The notes under the pieces: generated by a model
What the model saw: the letters and a program-made list of their open reading frames with translations, nothing else
Told to the model about the DNA's origin: nothing
Databases searched by the model: none
Translations under genes and position numbers: made by a program
Source of the DNA: JAHWKI01 sp035513575
GTDB lineage: Bacteria > Gemmatimonadota > Gemmatimonadetes > Longimicrobiales > RSA9
DNA length: 64,000 nt
Direction: 5' to 3'
Assembly (NCBI GenBank): GCA_035513575.1
Contig: DATKBW010000040.1
Span: forward strand, 10,687 to 74,686
Part shown: piece after piece, positions 1 to 9,490 of the stretch
How the letters are laid out: the number at the start of each line of letters is the position of its first letter
Position numbering within the stretch: position 1 is the first letter of the stretch

Positions 1-758
1 GCGGGCAGGAAGCGGCGGCGCAGAAAGGCGCGGCGGCGGGCCAGGGCGCGCTCGCCGCGCGCTTCGGCGCGCACCCGCGCGGCGTTCGCGCGCTGCCGGG
101 CCCGTCGCAGGTCGCCCGACCCGACGCTCCAGTCGCTCGTCGCGTCGATGGCCAGCCGGGCCACGTCCCAGGACCGCCGCGCCTGCCCCATCGCGTTCGC
201 GAGCGTCGTCAGGCACGCCGCATCCGCCCTGGCGCGCTCCGCGTCCAGATACGCGGCGACGTCGGTGGCGACGGCACGGAGGCGAAGCGGGCCGGGGGCT
301 CCCCGCCAGCGGGCGATCCAGGCCCAGCGGGATTTCACGCCCCATGCCTCCGCCACTGCAGCCGCCTGCTTTCCGCTCAGCGGCACGGTCTCGGGCAGCA
401 GCCGGATCCAGCTGCGGAGCGTACGGTCGTGAAGGGCGATCGCCGCACGGGCGCGCCCATCCGGCGCCGATTTCACCACGTTATCGATGGTCGGGACCAG
501 ACACCGCCCGATCGCCCGGGCGCGCAGGGCGCGCAGCCGCTCGATGCTCTCGGGGTCGGGACCCGGCGGAGGCGCGCATGCAACGGCCTGCTCGTCCAGG
601 ATCGCGAGCATGTCGAGCCAGGCCCCGTCGAGCTCGACGACCACCCGCCGATCGAGCGCCTCCAGGCGCTCGGGCAGCTCCGCGAGCGGGGTGGGCACCG
701 GCGCCCCCGTGGGCGGGCGCTCCCGGCTCCACACGCCGCTAACTCGCCGCGGACACAT
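1..758 (-). CDS. Hypothetical protein, 3' end outside window
   Basis: An uninterrupted frame runs on the minus strand from an ATG at 758 to the window edge, so at least 252 residues are present and the C-terminus is missing. The product is rich in Arg, Ala and Trp, has no signal peptide or membrane segment, and includes a helical stretch around residues 125-160 (LSGKQAAAVAEAWG, then SRWAWIARW) that could be a small helical or DNA-binding unit. Codon third positions are strongly GC, as in the neighbours, which supports coding. No clear ribosome-binding site precedes the ATG; GTG at 734 is an alternative start. It is divergent from the permease gene at 916. I do not recognise the family. Confidence 0.6.
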   Translation of the reverse strand, partial: MCPRRVSGVWSRERPPTGAPVPTPLAELPERLEALDRRVVVELDGAWLDMLAILDEQAVACAPPPGPDPESIERLRALRARAIGRCLVPTIDNVVKSAPDGRARAAIALHDRTLRSWIRLLPETVPLSGKQAAAVAEAWGVKSRWAWIARWRGAPGPLRLRAVATDVAAYLDAERARADAACLTTLANAMGQARRSWDVARLAIDATSDWSVGSGDLRRARQRANAARVRAEARGERALARRRAFLRRRFLP

Positions 759-915
759 CCGTCATCGGCACGCTGGACATTCCGGAAGGTCGCTCGCAGG
801 GGAGGCGTCGAGCAAGAAGCACGTCCCGGCGGTGCTGCGGCGCCCGGGACATTGAAACCCTGGCCGAGGTCCTCTCGTTCTGTGGACCAACCCGGCAAAC
901 GAGGAAAGCCTCCCG

Positions 916-3342
916 ATGAATCTCGCCCATACCGTCAAGCTCGCTGCCCGCGCCCTGGGCCGGAACAGAGGGGTGACCGCCCTGGCGGTGATCACGCTCG
1001 GTCTCGGCATCGGGGCCACCACCTTCATGTTCAGCATCGTGCACGGCGCGCTCTATCGGGGGCTGCCGTTCCTCGATGGCGACCGGATCATGAGAGTCTG
1101 GGCGGCCAACCCGACGGAAGGGTGGGACCGTAGCTCCGTGGAGTACCTGGACTACCTGGAGATGAAGGCGGAGCAGAAGTCGCTCGTGGAGCTGGCGGCG
1201 GGGTACAGCGGGACCGTGAACGTCAGCACGGGCGAGCGGGCCATCCGTCTCGATGGCTCGTTTCTCACGGCCAACGCCATCGCCGTGCTCGGGGTCCGGC
1301 CGGTGCTGGGCCGGGGGTTCCTCCCCGGTGAGGACGCGCCGGGTGCCGCGCCGGTCATCATCCTGTCCAACCAGGTGTGGCAGGACGAGTTCGATGGCGA
1401 CCCGGCCATCGTCGGCCGCGGGATCCGTGTGAACGGGGAGGCGTCGACCGTGGTGGGGGTGATGCCCCGGGGCTTCCAGTTCCCGGAAGTCCAGGCGGCG
1501 TGGGTCACCATGCGACGCAGCCCGGCCGAGGAGCGGAACACGGGCACCGACGTCCTGGTCTTCGGCCGGCTCCGTGACGGCGTGAGCCGGGAAGCGGCGC
1601 AGGCCGAGCTGAGTGCCATCGCCGGACGCCTCGCCTCCGAGTTCCCCGAAACCAACGCGGACCTCGGGGTCAACGTCACGTCGTTCACGGACATGGGGTC
1701 CGAGACGACGACCATCCTCCTCACCATGCTCGGCGTCGTGGGGCTGATCCTGCTGGTGGCGTGCACCAACGTGGCCAATCTCCTCCTGGCGCGGACCGCG
1801 ACCCGCACCCGGGAGATCGCGGTGCGCACGGCGCTCGGGGCCGGTCGCCGCCGTCTCATCGGCCAGCTCATCGCGGAGGCCGGGGTCCTCGCCGCCGCGG
1901 GCGCGGTCCTGGGGGCGGCCGGCGCCTGGGTCGCCATGCGGTGGTTCAGCGAGGCCATCGCCTTCACCGACCCGCCCTTCTGGTTCGTCTTCGCCGTCGA
2001 TGGCCCCATCCTCGTCTTCGTGGTCCTGATCGCCGGCTTCGCGGCGGTGGTCTCCGGCGTCATCCCGGGCATCAAGGCCACGGGCGGGGACATCCAGGCC
2101 ATCCTCCAGGACGATTCCCGCGGTTCCTCCTCCATGCGCCTCGGCCGGCTGAGCCGCGGCCTCGTGGTGGCGGAGATCGCGCTGTCGCTGGGACTCCTCG
2201 TCGTCGCCGGGCTCATGGCCAGGGGGATCCTCGAACGCAGGAACCTGGACCTGCCGTTCCCGACCGAGTCCGTGTTCACCGCGCGGATGGGCCTCTTCGA
2301 GAGCGAGTACCCGGGCCCCGAGGCGCGCCAGGCGTTCTACGACCAGCTCCTCCGCGCCCTCCAGGACGACCCCGCCATCCGGGCCGCCGCGCTGACCAGC
2401 GCGCTCCCCGGCTCGGGCGCCGCCAACAACCGGGTGGCCATCCAGGGCGTGGCCTACGCGGAGGAGCGGGACCAGCCGCGGGCCCGCTCGGCCATGGTCT
2501 CGCCCGGCTTCTTCGAGACGTTCGAGGCCGTGGCGGTACGCGGCCGGGTCATCGACGAGCGGGACACGCGGGCGTCGCTCCCCGTGGTCGTGATCAACGA
2601 GTCCTTCGCCGCCGAGCTCTTCCCGGGCGAGGACCCCATCGCCCGGCAGGTCCGCCTCGGCGCCGCGGGCGACGACGGGACGCCCTGGCGAACCATCGTG
2701 GGGGTGGTCCCCGACCTGGCCATGGAGGGCGTCTACAACGAGCCCGGCGACATCCGCCGGGGCCTGTACGTCCCGCTGGCCCAGGACGACACGCGCTTCG
2801 TGAGTGTCGCGGTGAGAGCCGTGGAGACCGCGGCCGGAGCCCTGAGCATCACCCCGGCCGTCCGGGCGGCGGTGCAGCGGCTGTCTCCCGACACGCCCCT
2901 CTACTGGGTCAGGACCCTCCAGGAGGGGATCGACCGGAACCTCTGGACCATCGACATCTTCGGCGGGATGATGATCGTCTTCGGACTCATCGCCCTCGTC
3001 ATGGCCATCGCCGGGCTGTATGGCGTGACCGCGTTCTCCGTCGGCCGCCGCACGCACGAGGTCGGCATCCGCATGGCCGTGGGCGCGGCAGCCGGCGATG
3101 TCCTCCGCCTCGTCATGCAGCAGAGCGCCGTCCAGATCGCCATCGGCCTCACCCTCGGGCTCGGCCTCGCCGCGGGGCTGGCGATGGCCATGCAGGATGT
3201 CCTCTTCCGCGTCGAGCCGCTGGACCCCGTGGTCTACCTCGGGATCACCGGCATCCTCACCACCACGGCGCTGGTCGCCTCGGCGATCCCGGCCATCCGG
3301 GCCAGCCGGGTGGACCCGGCGCGGGCCCTGAGACGGGACTGA
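916..3342 (+). CDS. ADOP-family duplicated ABC permease
   Basis: 808-residue MacB/FtsX-type permease without an ATPase domain. A first membrane segment (about residues 20-45) carries the family signature LGLGIGATTFMFSIVHG. It is followed by a MacB-like periplasmic core, then FtsX membrane segments from about residue 268 containing CTNVANLLLARTATR. A second copy of the core plus FtsX unit starts near residue 414 and ends with membrane segments at the C-terminus. This duplicated layout is typical of the acidobacterial duplicated orphan permeases, abundant in Acidobacteria and Gemmatimonadota. The family is thought to work with a MacB-like ATPase in export or envelope processes; the substrate is unknown and no ATPase gene is adjacent. 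A GAGGA motif lies about 10 bases before the ATG. Confidence 0.92.
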   Translation: MNLAHTVKLAARALGRNRGVTALAVITLGLGIGATTFMFSIVHGALYRGLPFLDGDRIMRVWAANPTEGWDRSSVEYLDYLEMKAEQKSLVELAAGYSGTVNVSTGERAIRLDGSFLTANAIAVLGVRPVLGRGFLPGEDAPGAAPVIILSNQVWQDEFDGDPAIVGRGIRVNGEASTVVGVMPRGFQFPEVQAAWVTMRRSPAEERNTGTDVLVFGRLRDGVSREAAQAELSAIAGRLASEFPETNADLGVNVTSFTDMGSETTTILLTMLGVVGLILLVACTNVANLLLARTATRTREIAVRTALGAGRRRLIGQLIAEAGVLAAAGAVLGAAGAWVAMRWFSEAIAFTDPPFWFVFAVDGPILVFVVLIAGFAAVVSGVIPGIKATGGDIQAILQDDSRGSSSMRLGRLSRGLVVAEIALSLGLLVVAGLMARGILERRNLDLPFPTESVFTARMGLFESEYPGPEARQAFYDQLLRALQDDPAIRAAALTSALPGSGAANNRVAIQGVAYAEERDQPRARSAMVSPGFFETFEAVAVRGRVIDERDTRASLPVVVINESFAAELFPGEDPIARQVRLGAAGDDGTPWRTIVGVVPDLAMEGVYNEPGDIRRGLYVPLAQDDTRFVSVAVRAVETAAGALSITPAVRAAVQRLSPDTPLYWVRTLQEGIDRNLWTIDIFGGMMIVFGLIALVMAIAGLYGVTAFSVGRRTHEVGIRMAVGAAAGDVLRLVMQQSAVQIAIGLTLGLGLAAGLAMAMQDVLFRVEPLDPVVYLGITGILTTTALVASAIPAIRASRVDPARALRRD

Positions 3343-3352
3343 GCGCGTCGGT

Positions 3353-5545
3353 TCACCTCTCCGGCACCGGGAACCCGCGATCACGCAGGAGCGCCTCCAT
3401 GCGGGCGTCCCGGCCGCGGAACGCGCGGTAGGCCTCCGCCGGGTCCACGGAGTTCCGGGGCGCGAAGAGGTGCTCCACCAGCTTCTTCGCCAGCTCCCGA
3501 TCGTAGAAGCCGCCCGGGGCTTTCCGGAATGCCTCCGCCGCGTCCGCCGTCAGAACATCCGCCCACATGTAGCCGTAGTAGCCGGCGGCGTAGCCCTCGC
3601 CCGAGAAGATGTGGCCGAAGTGGGGGCTACGGTGGCGCATGACCAGCTCCTCGGGCATGCCCAGCTCCGCCAGCACCTGGCGTTCGAACGCGTCCGGGTC
3701 GATGCCCGCCGGATCGTGCAGGGTGTGGTACTTCATGTCGACCAGGGCGGAGGCCAGGTACTCCGTCGTGTCGAAGCCCTGGTTGAAGGTGGCGGCGTTC
3801 CTGATCTTCGCCACGATGTGCGCCGGCATCGGCTCGCCGGTACGGTGGTGCACCAGGTAGCGGCGGATCACCGGCTCGGTGAGCAGCCAGCGCTCCAGGA
3901 GCTGGGACTGGAACTCCGTATAATCCCGCACGCCGCTGTTCAGCGTGGGATACGCGACGTTCGAGGCGAGGTAGTGCAGCGCGTGGCCGAACTCGTGGAA
4001 GAGCGTGGTGGCATCGTCCCAGGAGATCAGGACCGGCTCGCCTGGCGCGCCCCTGATGAAGTTGGAGTTGTTCGAGGCCAGGACGGTCTTCTTCCCGTCG
4101 AACGTCTCGTAGCTGCGGTAGGTGGTGGCCCAGGCGCCGGAGCGCTTGCCGGTGCGCGCGTAGGCGTCGAGGTACCAGAGGCCGATGTGCGCGCCGGTCC
4201 CGCGGTCCGTCACCTCGAAGACGTCGACGTCCGGATGGAAGACGGGGACGGTGCCGGGGGGAACGGGCGCGAAGGCGAATCCGAAGAGCTCGCCGGCCAC
4301 GAAGAACATGGCGTCCCGCAGGTTCGCGAGCTGGAGGTACTGCTTCACCTGGTCGGAGTCGAGGTCGTACTTCGACTGCCGCACCTTTTCCGCGTAGTAG
4401 CGGTAATCCCACGGCTCGATGGTGATCCCCGCTCCCTCCGCGTCGGCGATGGCCTGCATGTCCGCCACCTCCTCCGCCACGCGGGCGATGGCGGCGGGCC
4501 AGACGGCCTCCATCAGCGCGAGCGCCAGCGCCGGGGTCCTGGCCATGCGGTCCTCCAGGCGCCAGCTCGCGTAGTCGTCGTAGCCCAGGAGGCCGACGCG
4601 CTCGTCCCGGAGCTGGAGGATCTCGGCGATCAGGGCGTTGTTGTCGTGCTCATCGCCGTTGTCCCCCCGCGAGTAGTACGCCCGCCAGACCTCCTCCCGC
4701 AGCGCCCGCTCGTCCGAGAACGTGAGGAACGGGTCCATGGAGGAGCGGGTGTTGGTGACGGCGAACTGGCCCTTCCGGCCGCGCTCCGCCGCCGCGGCCG
4801 CCGCGGCACGCACGAAGGACTCGGGCAGCCCGTCGAGCTGGTCCGCGGTCAGGTACGTGACGTAGCCCTCCTCGTCGGCCAGAACGTTGTTGCCGAAGGC
4901 CGTGTGGAGCTGCGCCAGGCGCTCGTTGATGGCCCCGTAGCGCGCCTTCGCCGCTCCCCCGAGGGTGGCCCCGTTGCGGGCAAACCCGTCGTAGACGAGC
5001 TCGACGACCCGGCGCTGGTCCGCCCGCAGCGTCGCCAGCTTCGGGCCCTCCCGCACGGCCTTCACGCGCTGGAAGAGGGCGTCGTTCTGGGTGATGCGCG
5101 TGTTGTGCTCCGAGAGCTTCGGAGCGAACTCGGCCTGGATCGTCCGGAACTCCGGGCTGGACCGGTTCGAGCTCCAGATCCCGTAATACGTCAGCACCCG
5201 GTCCAGGGCGCGTCCCGCCCTCTCCAGGGGAACGATGGTGTTCTCGAATGTGGCTGGCGCCGGGTTGGCGGCGATGGCCTCGACCTCGCGGAGCTCCAGG
5301 GCCATGGCGGCGTCCAGCGCCCCCGGGAGGTCCGCCAGGTCCATGGCCTCGAACGCCGGGACACCGCCGTAGGGGCCGGTCCACCCGGCCACGAGCGGGT
5401 TTCCAACCGGGACGGCCACGGCGGCCGCGACAGCGGGTGAGGGTGCGGGATCGCGCATGGGCTCCGAGCTCGTGGAAGAATGCCCCGTGCATCCCGCGAC
5501 CACGAGGAGCGCGCAGGAGGCGGGCAACGTGCGGTACACGAACAT
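3353..5545 (-). CDS. M3 family metallopeptidase (peptidyl-dipeptidase Dcp-like), lipoprotein
   Basis: 730 residues, the usual size for the Dcp/oligopeptidase A group. The zinc-binding HEFGH motif is at residues 517-521, with a downstream conserved Glu (YTEFQSQ) as probable third metal ligand. The N-terminus is a lipoprotein signal with lipobox VAGC at residues 16-19, so the enzyme is probably anchored at the envelope and trims short peptides there, releasing C-terminal dipeptides. That substrate role is family knowledge. It converges with the ADOP gene with 10 bases between stop codons and no terminator hairpin visible. The start ATG immediately precedes the signal peptide. Confidence 0.93.
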   Translation of the reverse strand: MFVYRTLPASCALLVVAGCTGHSSTSSEPMRDPAPSPAVAAAVAVPVGNPLVAGWTGPYGGVPAFEAMDLADLPGALDAAMALELREVEAIAANPAPATFENTIVPLERAGRALDRVLTYYGIWSSNRSSPEFRTIQAEFAPKLSEHNTRITQNDALFQRVKAVREGPKLATLRADQRRVVELVYDGFARNGATLGGAAKARYGAINERLAQLHTAFGNNVLADEEGYVTYLTADQLDGLPESFVRAAAAAAAERGRKGQFAVTNTRSSMDPFLTFSDERALREEVWRAYYSRGDNGDEHDNNALIAEILQLRDERVGLLGYDDYASWRLEDRMARTPALALALMEAVWPAAIARVAEEVADMQAIADAEGAGITIEPWDYRYYAEKVRQSKYDLDSDQVKQYLQLANLRDAMFFVAGELFGFAFAPVPPGTVPVFHPDVDVFEVTDRGTGAHIGLWYLDAYARTGKRSGAWATTYRSYETFDGKKTVLASNNSNFIRGAPGEPVLISWDDATTLFHEFGHALHYLASNVAYPTLNSGVRDYTEFQSQLLERWLLTEPVIRRYLVHHRTGEPMPAHIVAKIRNAATFNQGFDTTEYLASALVDMKYHTLHDPAGIDPDAFERQVLAELGMPEELVMRHRSPHFGHIFSGEGYAAGYYGYMWADVLTADAAEAFRKAPGGFYDRELAKKLVEHLFAPRNSVDPAEAYRAFRGRDARMEALLRDRGFPVPER

Positions 5546-5734
5546 GGTCTCGACTCGCGGAAATGGACTTCACGTCCTTCTGTCCGGGGAGGATAGATCC
5601 GGGCCGGGCGGCCCACAAGACAACGCCGCCCGCCCGAAAATGCGGCAGGTGTCGTTCCAGCGATGGCGCTTCGAGGCTTTCGGCCCGCCTCGTGCGGGAG
5701 CCCGGCCCGCGTCCCTTTCCTCCCGGAGGACAGA

Positions 5735-6019
5735 ATGTCACTGATCGGACTCCTGGTCCTGCTCCTGGTGGCCGCCATCGCGGGGGCCATCGGGCAGTCC
5801 ATCGCCGGCTATTCCCTCGGCGGCTGCCTCGTCTCTTCCGCTGTCGGCCTCATCGGCGCGCTGCTGGGCGGGTGGCTGGCCGGCACCCTCGGGCTGCCGG
5901 AGATCTTCGTGGTGAACATCGGCGGGTGGCCGTTCCCGGTGATCTGGGCGATCATCGGGGCGACTCTCTTCGCCCTCCTGGTGGGGCTGATCACGAGGGG
6001 GAGGGCGCCGCGCGTGTAG
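5735..6019 (+). CDS. GlsB/YeaQ/YmgE family stress-response membrane protein
   Basis: 94-residue very hydrophobic protein with about three predicted membrane segments and Gly-rich turns (GAIGQSIAG, GALLGGWLAG), matching the transglycosylase-associated/YeaQ-YmgE family. Members are small inner-membrane proteins linked to general stress; no enzymatic activity is established. The start is chosen at ATG 5735 because GGAGGA sits seven bases upstream, although the frame is open further back. The 189-base divergent spacer from the M3 peptidase gene should hold promoters for both. Confidence 0.88.
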   Translation: MSLIGLLVLLLVAAIAGAIGQSIAGYSLGGCLVSSAVGLIGALLGGWLAGTLGLPEIFVVNIGGWPFPVIWAIIGATLFALLVGLITRGRAPRV

Positions 6020-6031
6020 GGGTCTCGCGGG

Positions 6032-6850
6032 TCAGAACACCCGGATCCGCTCCACCCGGTAGGTCGCCGGCCCCTTCCGCAGCCGTGACACCTGCGACAC
6101 CGTCGCGGTGGTGCCGGGCGCGATGTCCCAGAGCTCGACGTGCTCCTCGCCCCCCGCCTCGTCCCGCACCGTCAGCCTGAGCGTGCCGACGCGGGTCCGG
6201 GTCGGGTTCTCCACCCGCCCCGCCACGATGCGGGTGCCGGTGAAGGAGTCGTCCACGCGGAGCTCGATGTGGAGCGCCCCGGCAATGGCGTCTTTCCGGA
6301 GCATGGTCCGGGCGGCGGCCAGGTCCGCCGGGCGCGCATTCGCCGGGTGCCGCTCCGCGGCCTCGACGTACGCTCTCGCGTGCGCCACCGCGGCGGCGTG
6401 GTCATCGGCGTCGGCGCGCAGCGCCGTGGCCAGCGAGTCGAGCAGGGCCCGCTCGGCCACCCCGATGGAGACCCGCCAGCGGAGGCGATCCAGCTCGAAA
6501 AGCCAGAACCGGCGGGGATGGTGGCTCGCGATGAGGCGCAGCGTGTCCTGACCGACCCCGGCGACGTGCAGCAGCACGGCCGCGGTATCCCGCTCCGCGC
6601 TCAGGAGCGAAGCCGAGTCCAGCCGCGCCGCGCCCCAGCCGAGGAGCTCCAGCGCGAGCCGGGGCGGCAGCGCGGCGGGGAACGCCTCGAGCGGGATCGT
6701 CGCGCGGTCCGCGTCCGTGAGGAGCGCGTGGATCCCGCGGTCGTCGCCCGCGAGCCGGACGGCGTGGAAGCGCTCCGCCACGTCGACCGGGTCCGAGTCC
6801 GGGCCCGCGCAGCCCGCCAGCACAAGCAGCGACAGGAAAATCCTTCGCAC
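6032..6850 (-). CDS. Putative lipoprotein with C-terminal FxLYD-like domain
   Basis: 272 residues from a GTG at 6850 preceded by CGGAGG. Upstream in-frame ATGs lack a ribosome-binding site, and starting here gives a clean lipoprotein signal (RRIFLSLLVLAGC). The middle is alpha-helical and Ala-rich (about residues 40-175). The last roughly 75 residues form a beta-rich segment with GRVENPTRTRVGTLRLTVR, resembling the FxLYD/DUF3426 type of extracytoplasmic beta domain. Function is unknown; it is likely envelope-anchored. It converges on the YeaQ-like gene with 12 bases between them. Confidence 0.7.
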   Translation of the reverse strand: MRRIFLSLLVLAGCAGPDSDPVDVAERFHAVRLAGDDRGIHALLTDADRATIPLEAFPAALPPRLALELLGWGAARLDSASLLSAERDTAAVLLHVAGVGQDTLRLIASHHPRRFWLFELDRLRWRVSIGVAERALLDSLATALRADADDHAAAVAHARAYVEAAERHPANARPADLAAARTMLRKDAIAGALHIELRVDDSFTGTRIVAGRVENPTRTRVGTLRLTVRDEAGGEEHVELWDIAPGTTATVSQVSRLRKGPATYRVERIRVF

Positions 6851-6991
6851 GAAGAACCTCCGGGACGATCTGGGCGGGGGAGAGGTGGGGGAAGCGTCCT
6901 CAAGATAGGGGCTCGGCCCTCGCGGCACCACCGTTTTCACGGCGGGGCGTCGCCGCCCGGGCTCACGAGGAGGGCCGGCGACGCCAGCGCC

Positions 6992-7393
6992 CTACGCGGG
7001 CCGGTGGCGCAGCTCGGGAACCCCCTGCTTGCCCGGCTCGGGGCGCTCCGCCGGTGCGCGGGTCCCCGCCAGCTGGGTCATGTGGTCGAGGAAGGTGCGC
7101 TCGCTCGGACGCAGCACCTCCACGCCGCTGGCGTCGACCTTGGCCAGCAGCCGGACGACCTCGGCCCGGTTGATCTCGTGGACGCGCTCGAGGGCCATGC
7201 CGTGCCACCGGCTCCGCGTCTCGCTGTCGCGCACGAGCGGGGCCGTGTAATGGGAGTTGGGCTGCTCCCTGACGCGGCGGCGTGCCCGTCCCCGTGCGCG
7301 GGCGAACCGCAGGAGCGGGATCGCCACGAGGACGGCGGCCACGAGCATCAGCAGCCCGAGCGGAACGAAGGAAACGGGAATCAACGCGTCCAT
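6992..7393 (-). CDS. Small membrane protein with DUF6576-like cytoplasmic tail
   Basis: 133 residues from ATG 7393. One N-terminal membrane helix (about residues 5-28) is followed by a basic stretch and a soluble tail. In the tail, EVVRLLAKVDASGVEVL then PSERTFLDHM follows the pattern of the short module found after the membrane domain of many rhomboid-family proteins (DUF6576). No rhomboid serine/histidine catalytic segment is present, so the tail has been reused on a single-helix anchor. Role unknown. It shares its strand with the desaturase gene downstream in coordinates, separated by about 130 bases. Confidence 0.65.
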   Translation of the reverse strand: MDALIPVSFVPLGLLMLVAAVLVAIPLLRFARARGRARRRVREQPNSHYTAPLVRDSETRSRWHGMALERVHEINRAEVVRLLAKVDASGVEVLRPSERTFLDHMTQLAGTRAPAERPEPGKQGVPELRHRPA

Positions 7394-7521
7394 GATCGAG
7401 AATACCCCACTCTCGTTCCGATGTCCCGAGGGAGCCAGTGGTTGCTCCCGGCTCGTGTACACGCGCCGCGCAGCGGACCCGGCGCGTCGGCCGCGACGGC
7501 GGATCCGCGTCGAGCCGCGCG

Positions 7522-8628
7522 TCAGGTCGCGAGGGCGCGGGGGGCTGCGTCGGGCTGGCCCAGGCGCTTCAGCATGCGCAGGTGCGAAGCGACGGCGGCG
7601 CGGAGTGTCGGCTGCGAGTGGTAGGGTACGCCGTGGCGCTCTGCGACCTCGCGGACGATGGGTGCGAGGGCCGGGTAGTGCACGCTGCACACCTGGGGGA
7701 AGAGGTGGTGCTCGATCTGGTAGTTGAGCCCGCCGACATACCAGGAGAGGAGCCGGTTGCGGGGAGCGAAGTTGGAGGTGGTGGCCATCTCGTGGAGGAG
7801 CCAGGCCTGCTCCATCTGTCCGCCGTCATCGGGGAGCGGGTACTCGGGCCCTTCGACGACGTGGGCGAGCTGGAAGATGACGCCGAGGATGGTGCCGGCG
7901 GTGAGGTGGGCGGCGAGGAAGCCGATGAGGAACTGCCACCAGGTGATGTCCAGGAGGAGGAGCGGCAGGACGATCATGTAGCCGTAGCAGACGAGCTTCA
8001 TGATGATGAGGGTCGCGATCTCGCTCGGTGGGTGCCTGCGGTCGCGGTAGGGCCCGATGTCCTTCTTCAGGAACTGCTGGTAGTCCTTGGCGAAGACCCA
8101 GTTGAGGGTGGCGAGGCTGTAGGCGGCGAGGCCGTAGAAGTGCTGATAGCGGTGGAATCCGTAGCGCGGGGCGCCGGGTGAGAGCCGGAGCAGGGGCGAC
8201 ACGGTGAGGTCCTCGTCGACGCCGTGGATGTTGGTGTACGTGTGGTGGATCACGTTGTGGGTGATCTTCCACATGTAGCCGTTGGCGCCCAGGAGGTCGA
8301 AGGTGAACCCGAGGACGCGGTTGATGCGGGGGTTCGCGGAGTAGGCGCCGTGGAGGGCGTCGTGGGCGACGGCGAAGCCGATCCCGGCCATTCCGACGCC
8401 CATGACGACGGCGAGGCCGAGCATGGTCCATGGGGAGAACCGGCCGCTCATGATGAGGCCGTACGCCCCGAAGGTGGTCCCGAGCATGATGACGGTCTTC
8501 AGCACCATGGAGCGATCGGCCTTGGTGGAGAGGCCGGTCTCCTCGAAGTAGGCGGCGACGCGGTCCTTCACCTCCGGGATGAACAGCGCCGCGTCCTTTT
8601 TCGGGAACCGGATCTTCGCTTGTGCCAT
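7522..8628 (-). CDS. Membrane fatty acid desaturase
   Basis: 368 residues. Three histidine boxes of membrane diiron desaturases are present: HDALH at 89-93, HNVIHH at 124-129 and QIEHH at 304-308. Four or more membrane helices lie between and around them. QxxHH in the third box is the front-end/linoleoyl-CoA type pattern; there is no cytochrome b5 domain, so an external ferredoxin or similar donor is needed. It introduces double bonds into acyl chains of membrane lipids, as known for the family; regioselectivity cannot be read from sequence. The start at ATG 8628 is supported by AGGAAGG upstream. Confidence 0.92.
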   Translation of the reverse strand: MAQAKIRFPKKDAALFIPEVKDRVAAYFEETGLSTKADRSMVLKTVIMLGTTFGAYGLIMSGRFSPWTMLGLAVVMGVGMAGIGFAVAHDALHGAYSANPRINRVLGFTFDLLGANGYMWKITHNVIHHTYTNIHGVDEDLTVSPLLRLSPGAPRYGFHRYQHFYGLAAYSLATLNWVFAKDYQQFLKKDIGPYRDRRHPPSEIATLIIMKLVCYGYMIVLPLLLLDITWWQFLIGFLAAHLTAGTILGVIFQLAHVVEGPEYPLPDDGGQMEQAWLLHEMATTSNFAPRNRLLSWYVGGLNYQIEHHLFPQVCSVHYPALAPIVREVAERHGVPYHSQPTLRAAVASHLRMLKRLGQPDAAPRALAT

Positions 8629-8770
8629 GCGTGCCTTCCTGGGAGGGGTCCCTGCGGCTCCGCGTGGGCAGCCGCACAGTGAAGATGGCATGGTCGTCGG
8701 AAAACCGCACCGGTCTCGGCGGCCTTTCCGCCGGTTTCCTCCGTCCGGCCGATCCGGTATGATCCCGTAC

Positions 8771-9490
8771 ATGCGACGCGCCGCCTCCCTCGCCCTGCTC
8801 CTTGCGACCGCCCTCGCCGCCTGCGCCGTGCACGGCGCCGTCCCGTCGGACGCGTCGTCGCACGCGCCACGGATCGTGGACCGGCCGATCTCCTTCTCGC
8901 CGGAGCGGCAGGCGAATACGCTGGCGTACATCCGGGAGCACTACGGACTGACGCCGCCGGACCTCACCATCACGCCGCGCGTCGTGGTGCTGCACTGGAC
9001 GGCGATCGACGACCTCGAGGCCTCCTTCCGCGCGTTCGACCGCGAGACGCTGGCCGGTCGGCCGGAGCTGTCCGCGGCGGGGGACGTGAACGTCTCCATC
9101 CATTTTCTCGTGGACAAGGACGGCTCGATCTACCGCCTCATGCCCGAGACCTGGATGGCGCGGCACGTGATCGGCCTGAACTACGACGCGGTCGGCGTGG
9201 AGAACGTAGGGACAGGGGACGGGGAGGGGGACACGCTGACGGAGGCGCAGATCGAGGCGAACATCCGGCTGGTCCGCTACCTGGCGGGGAAGCATCCCAG
9301 GATCGAGTACCTGATCGGCCACCACGAGTACGAGGCGTTCGAGGGCCACCCGCTATGGCGCGAGCGGGATGAGGGCTATCGCACCGCGAAGATCGATCCG
9401 GGGCAGCGATTCATGCGCGCCGTGCGCGGCGGCGTGGCGGACCTGGGTCTGAAGGACGTCGGGGACATCCGGGCCGAGGCGGCGCGATGA
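8771..9490 (+). CDS. N-acetylmuramoyl-L-alanine amidase (amidase_2 fold), lipoprotein
   Basis: 239 residues beginning with a lipoprotein-type signal (LATALAAC). The body matches the zinc amidase_2/PGRP fold: VVLHWTAIDD supplies the first zinc histidine, NVSIHFLVDKDGSIYRL the core strand, and GLNYDAVGVENVG and YLIGHHEY further conserved strands and ligands. It should cleave the amide between MurNAc and the stem peptide in the periplasm, for peptidoglycan recycling or remodelling. An in-frame ATG at 8759 is an alternative start; neither has a strong ribosome-binding site. Its stop overlaps the next start by four bases, implying co-transcription with the DinB-like gene. Confidence 0.88.
   Translation: MRRAASLALLLATALAACAVHGAVPSDASSHAPRIVDRPISFSPERQANTLAYIREHYGLTPPDLTITPRVVVLHWTAIDDLEASFRAFDRETLAGRPELSAAGDVNVSIHFLVDKDGSIYRLMPETWMARHVIGLNYDAVGVENVGTGDGEGDTLTEAQIEANIRLVRYLAGKHPRIEYLIGHHEYEAFEGHPLWRERDEGYRTAKIDPGQRFMRAVRGGVADLGLKDVGDIRAEAAR

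Noticed and set aside
739..3384. Long minus-strand open frame opposite the ADOP gene
   Set aside because: It is a low-complexity shadow of a strongly supported gene in GC-rich DNA; no recognisable domain and a poor start context.
7423..7450. GGGAGC/GCTCCC hairpin between the desaturase and the small membrane protein gene as a terminator
   Set aside because: Six-base stem without a T-tract on either strand; such repeats are expected by chance in this base composition.
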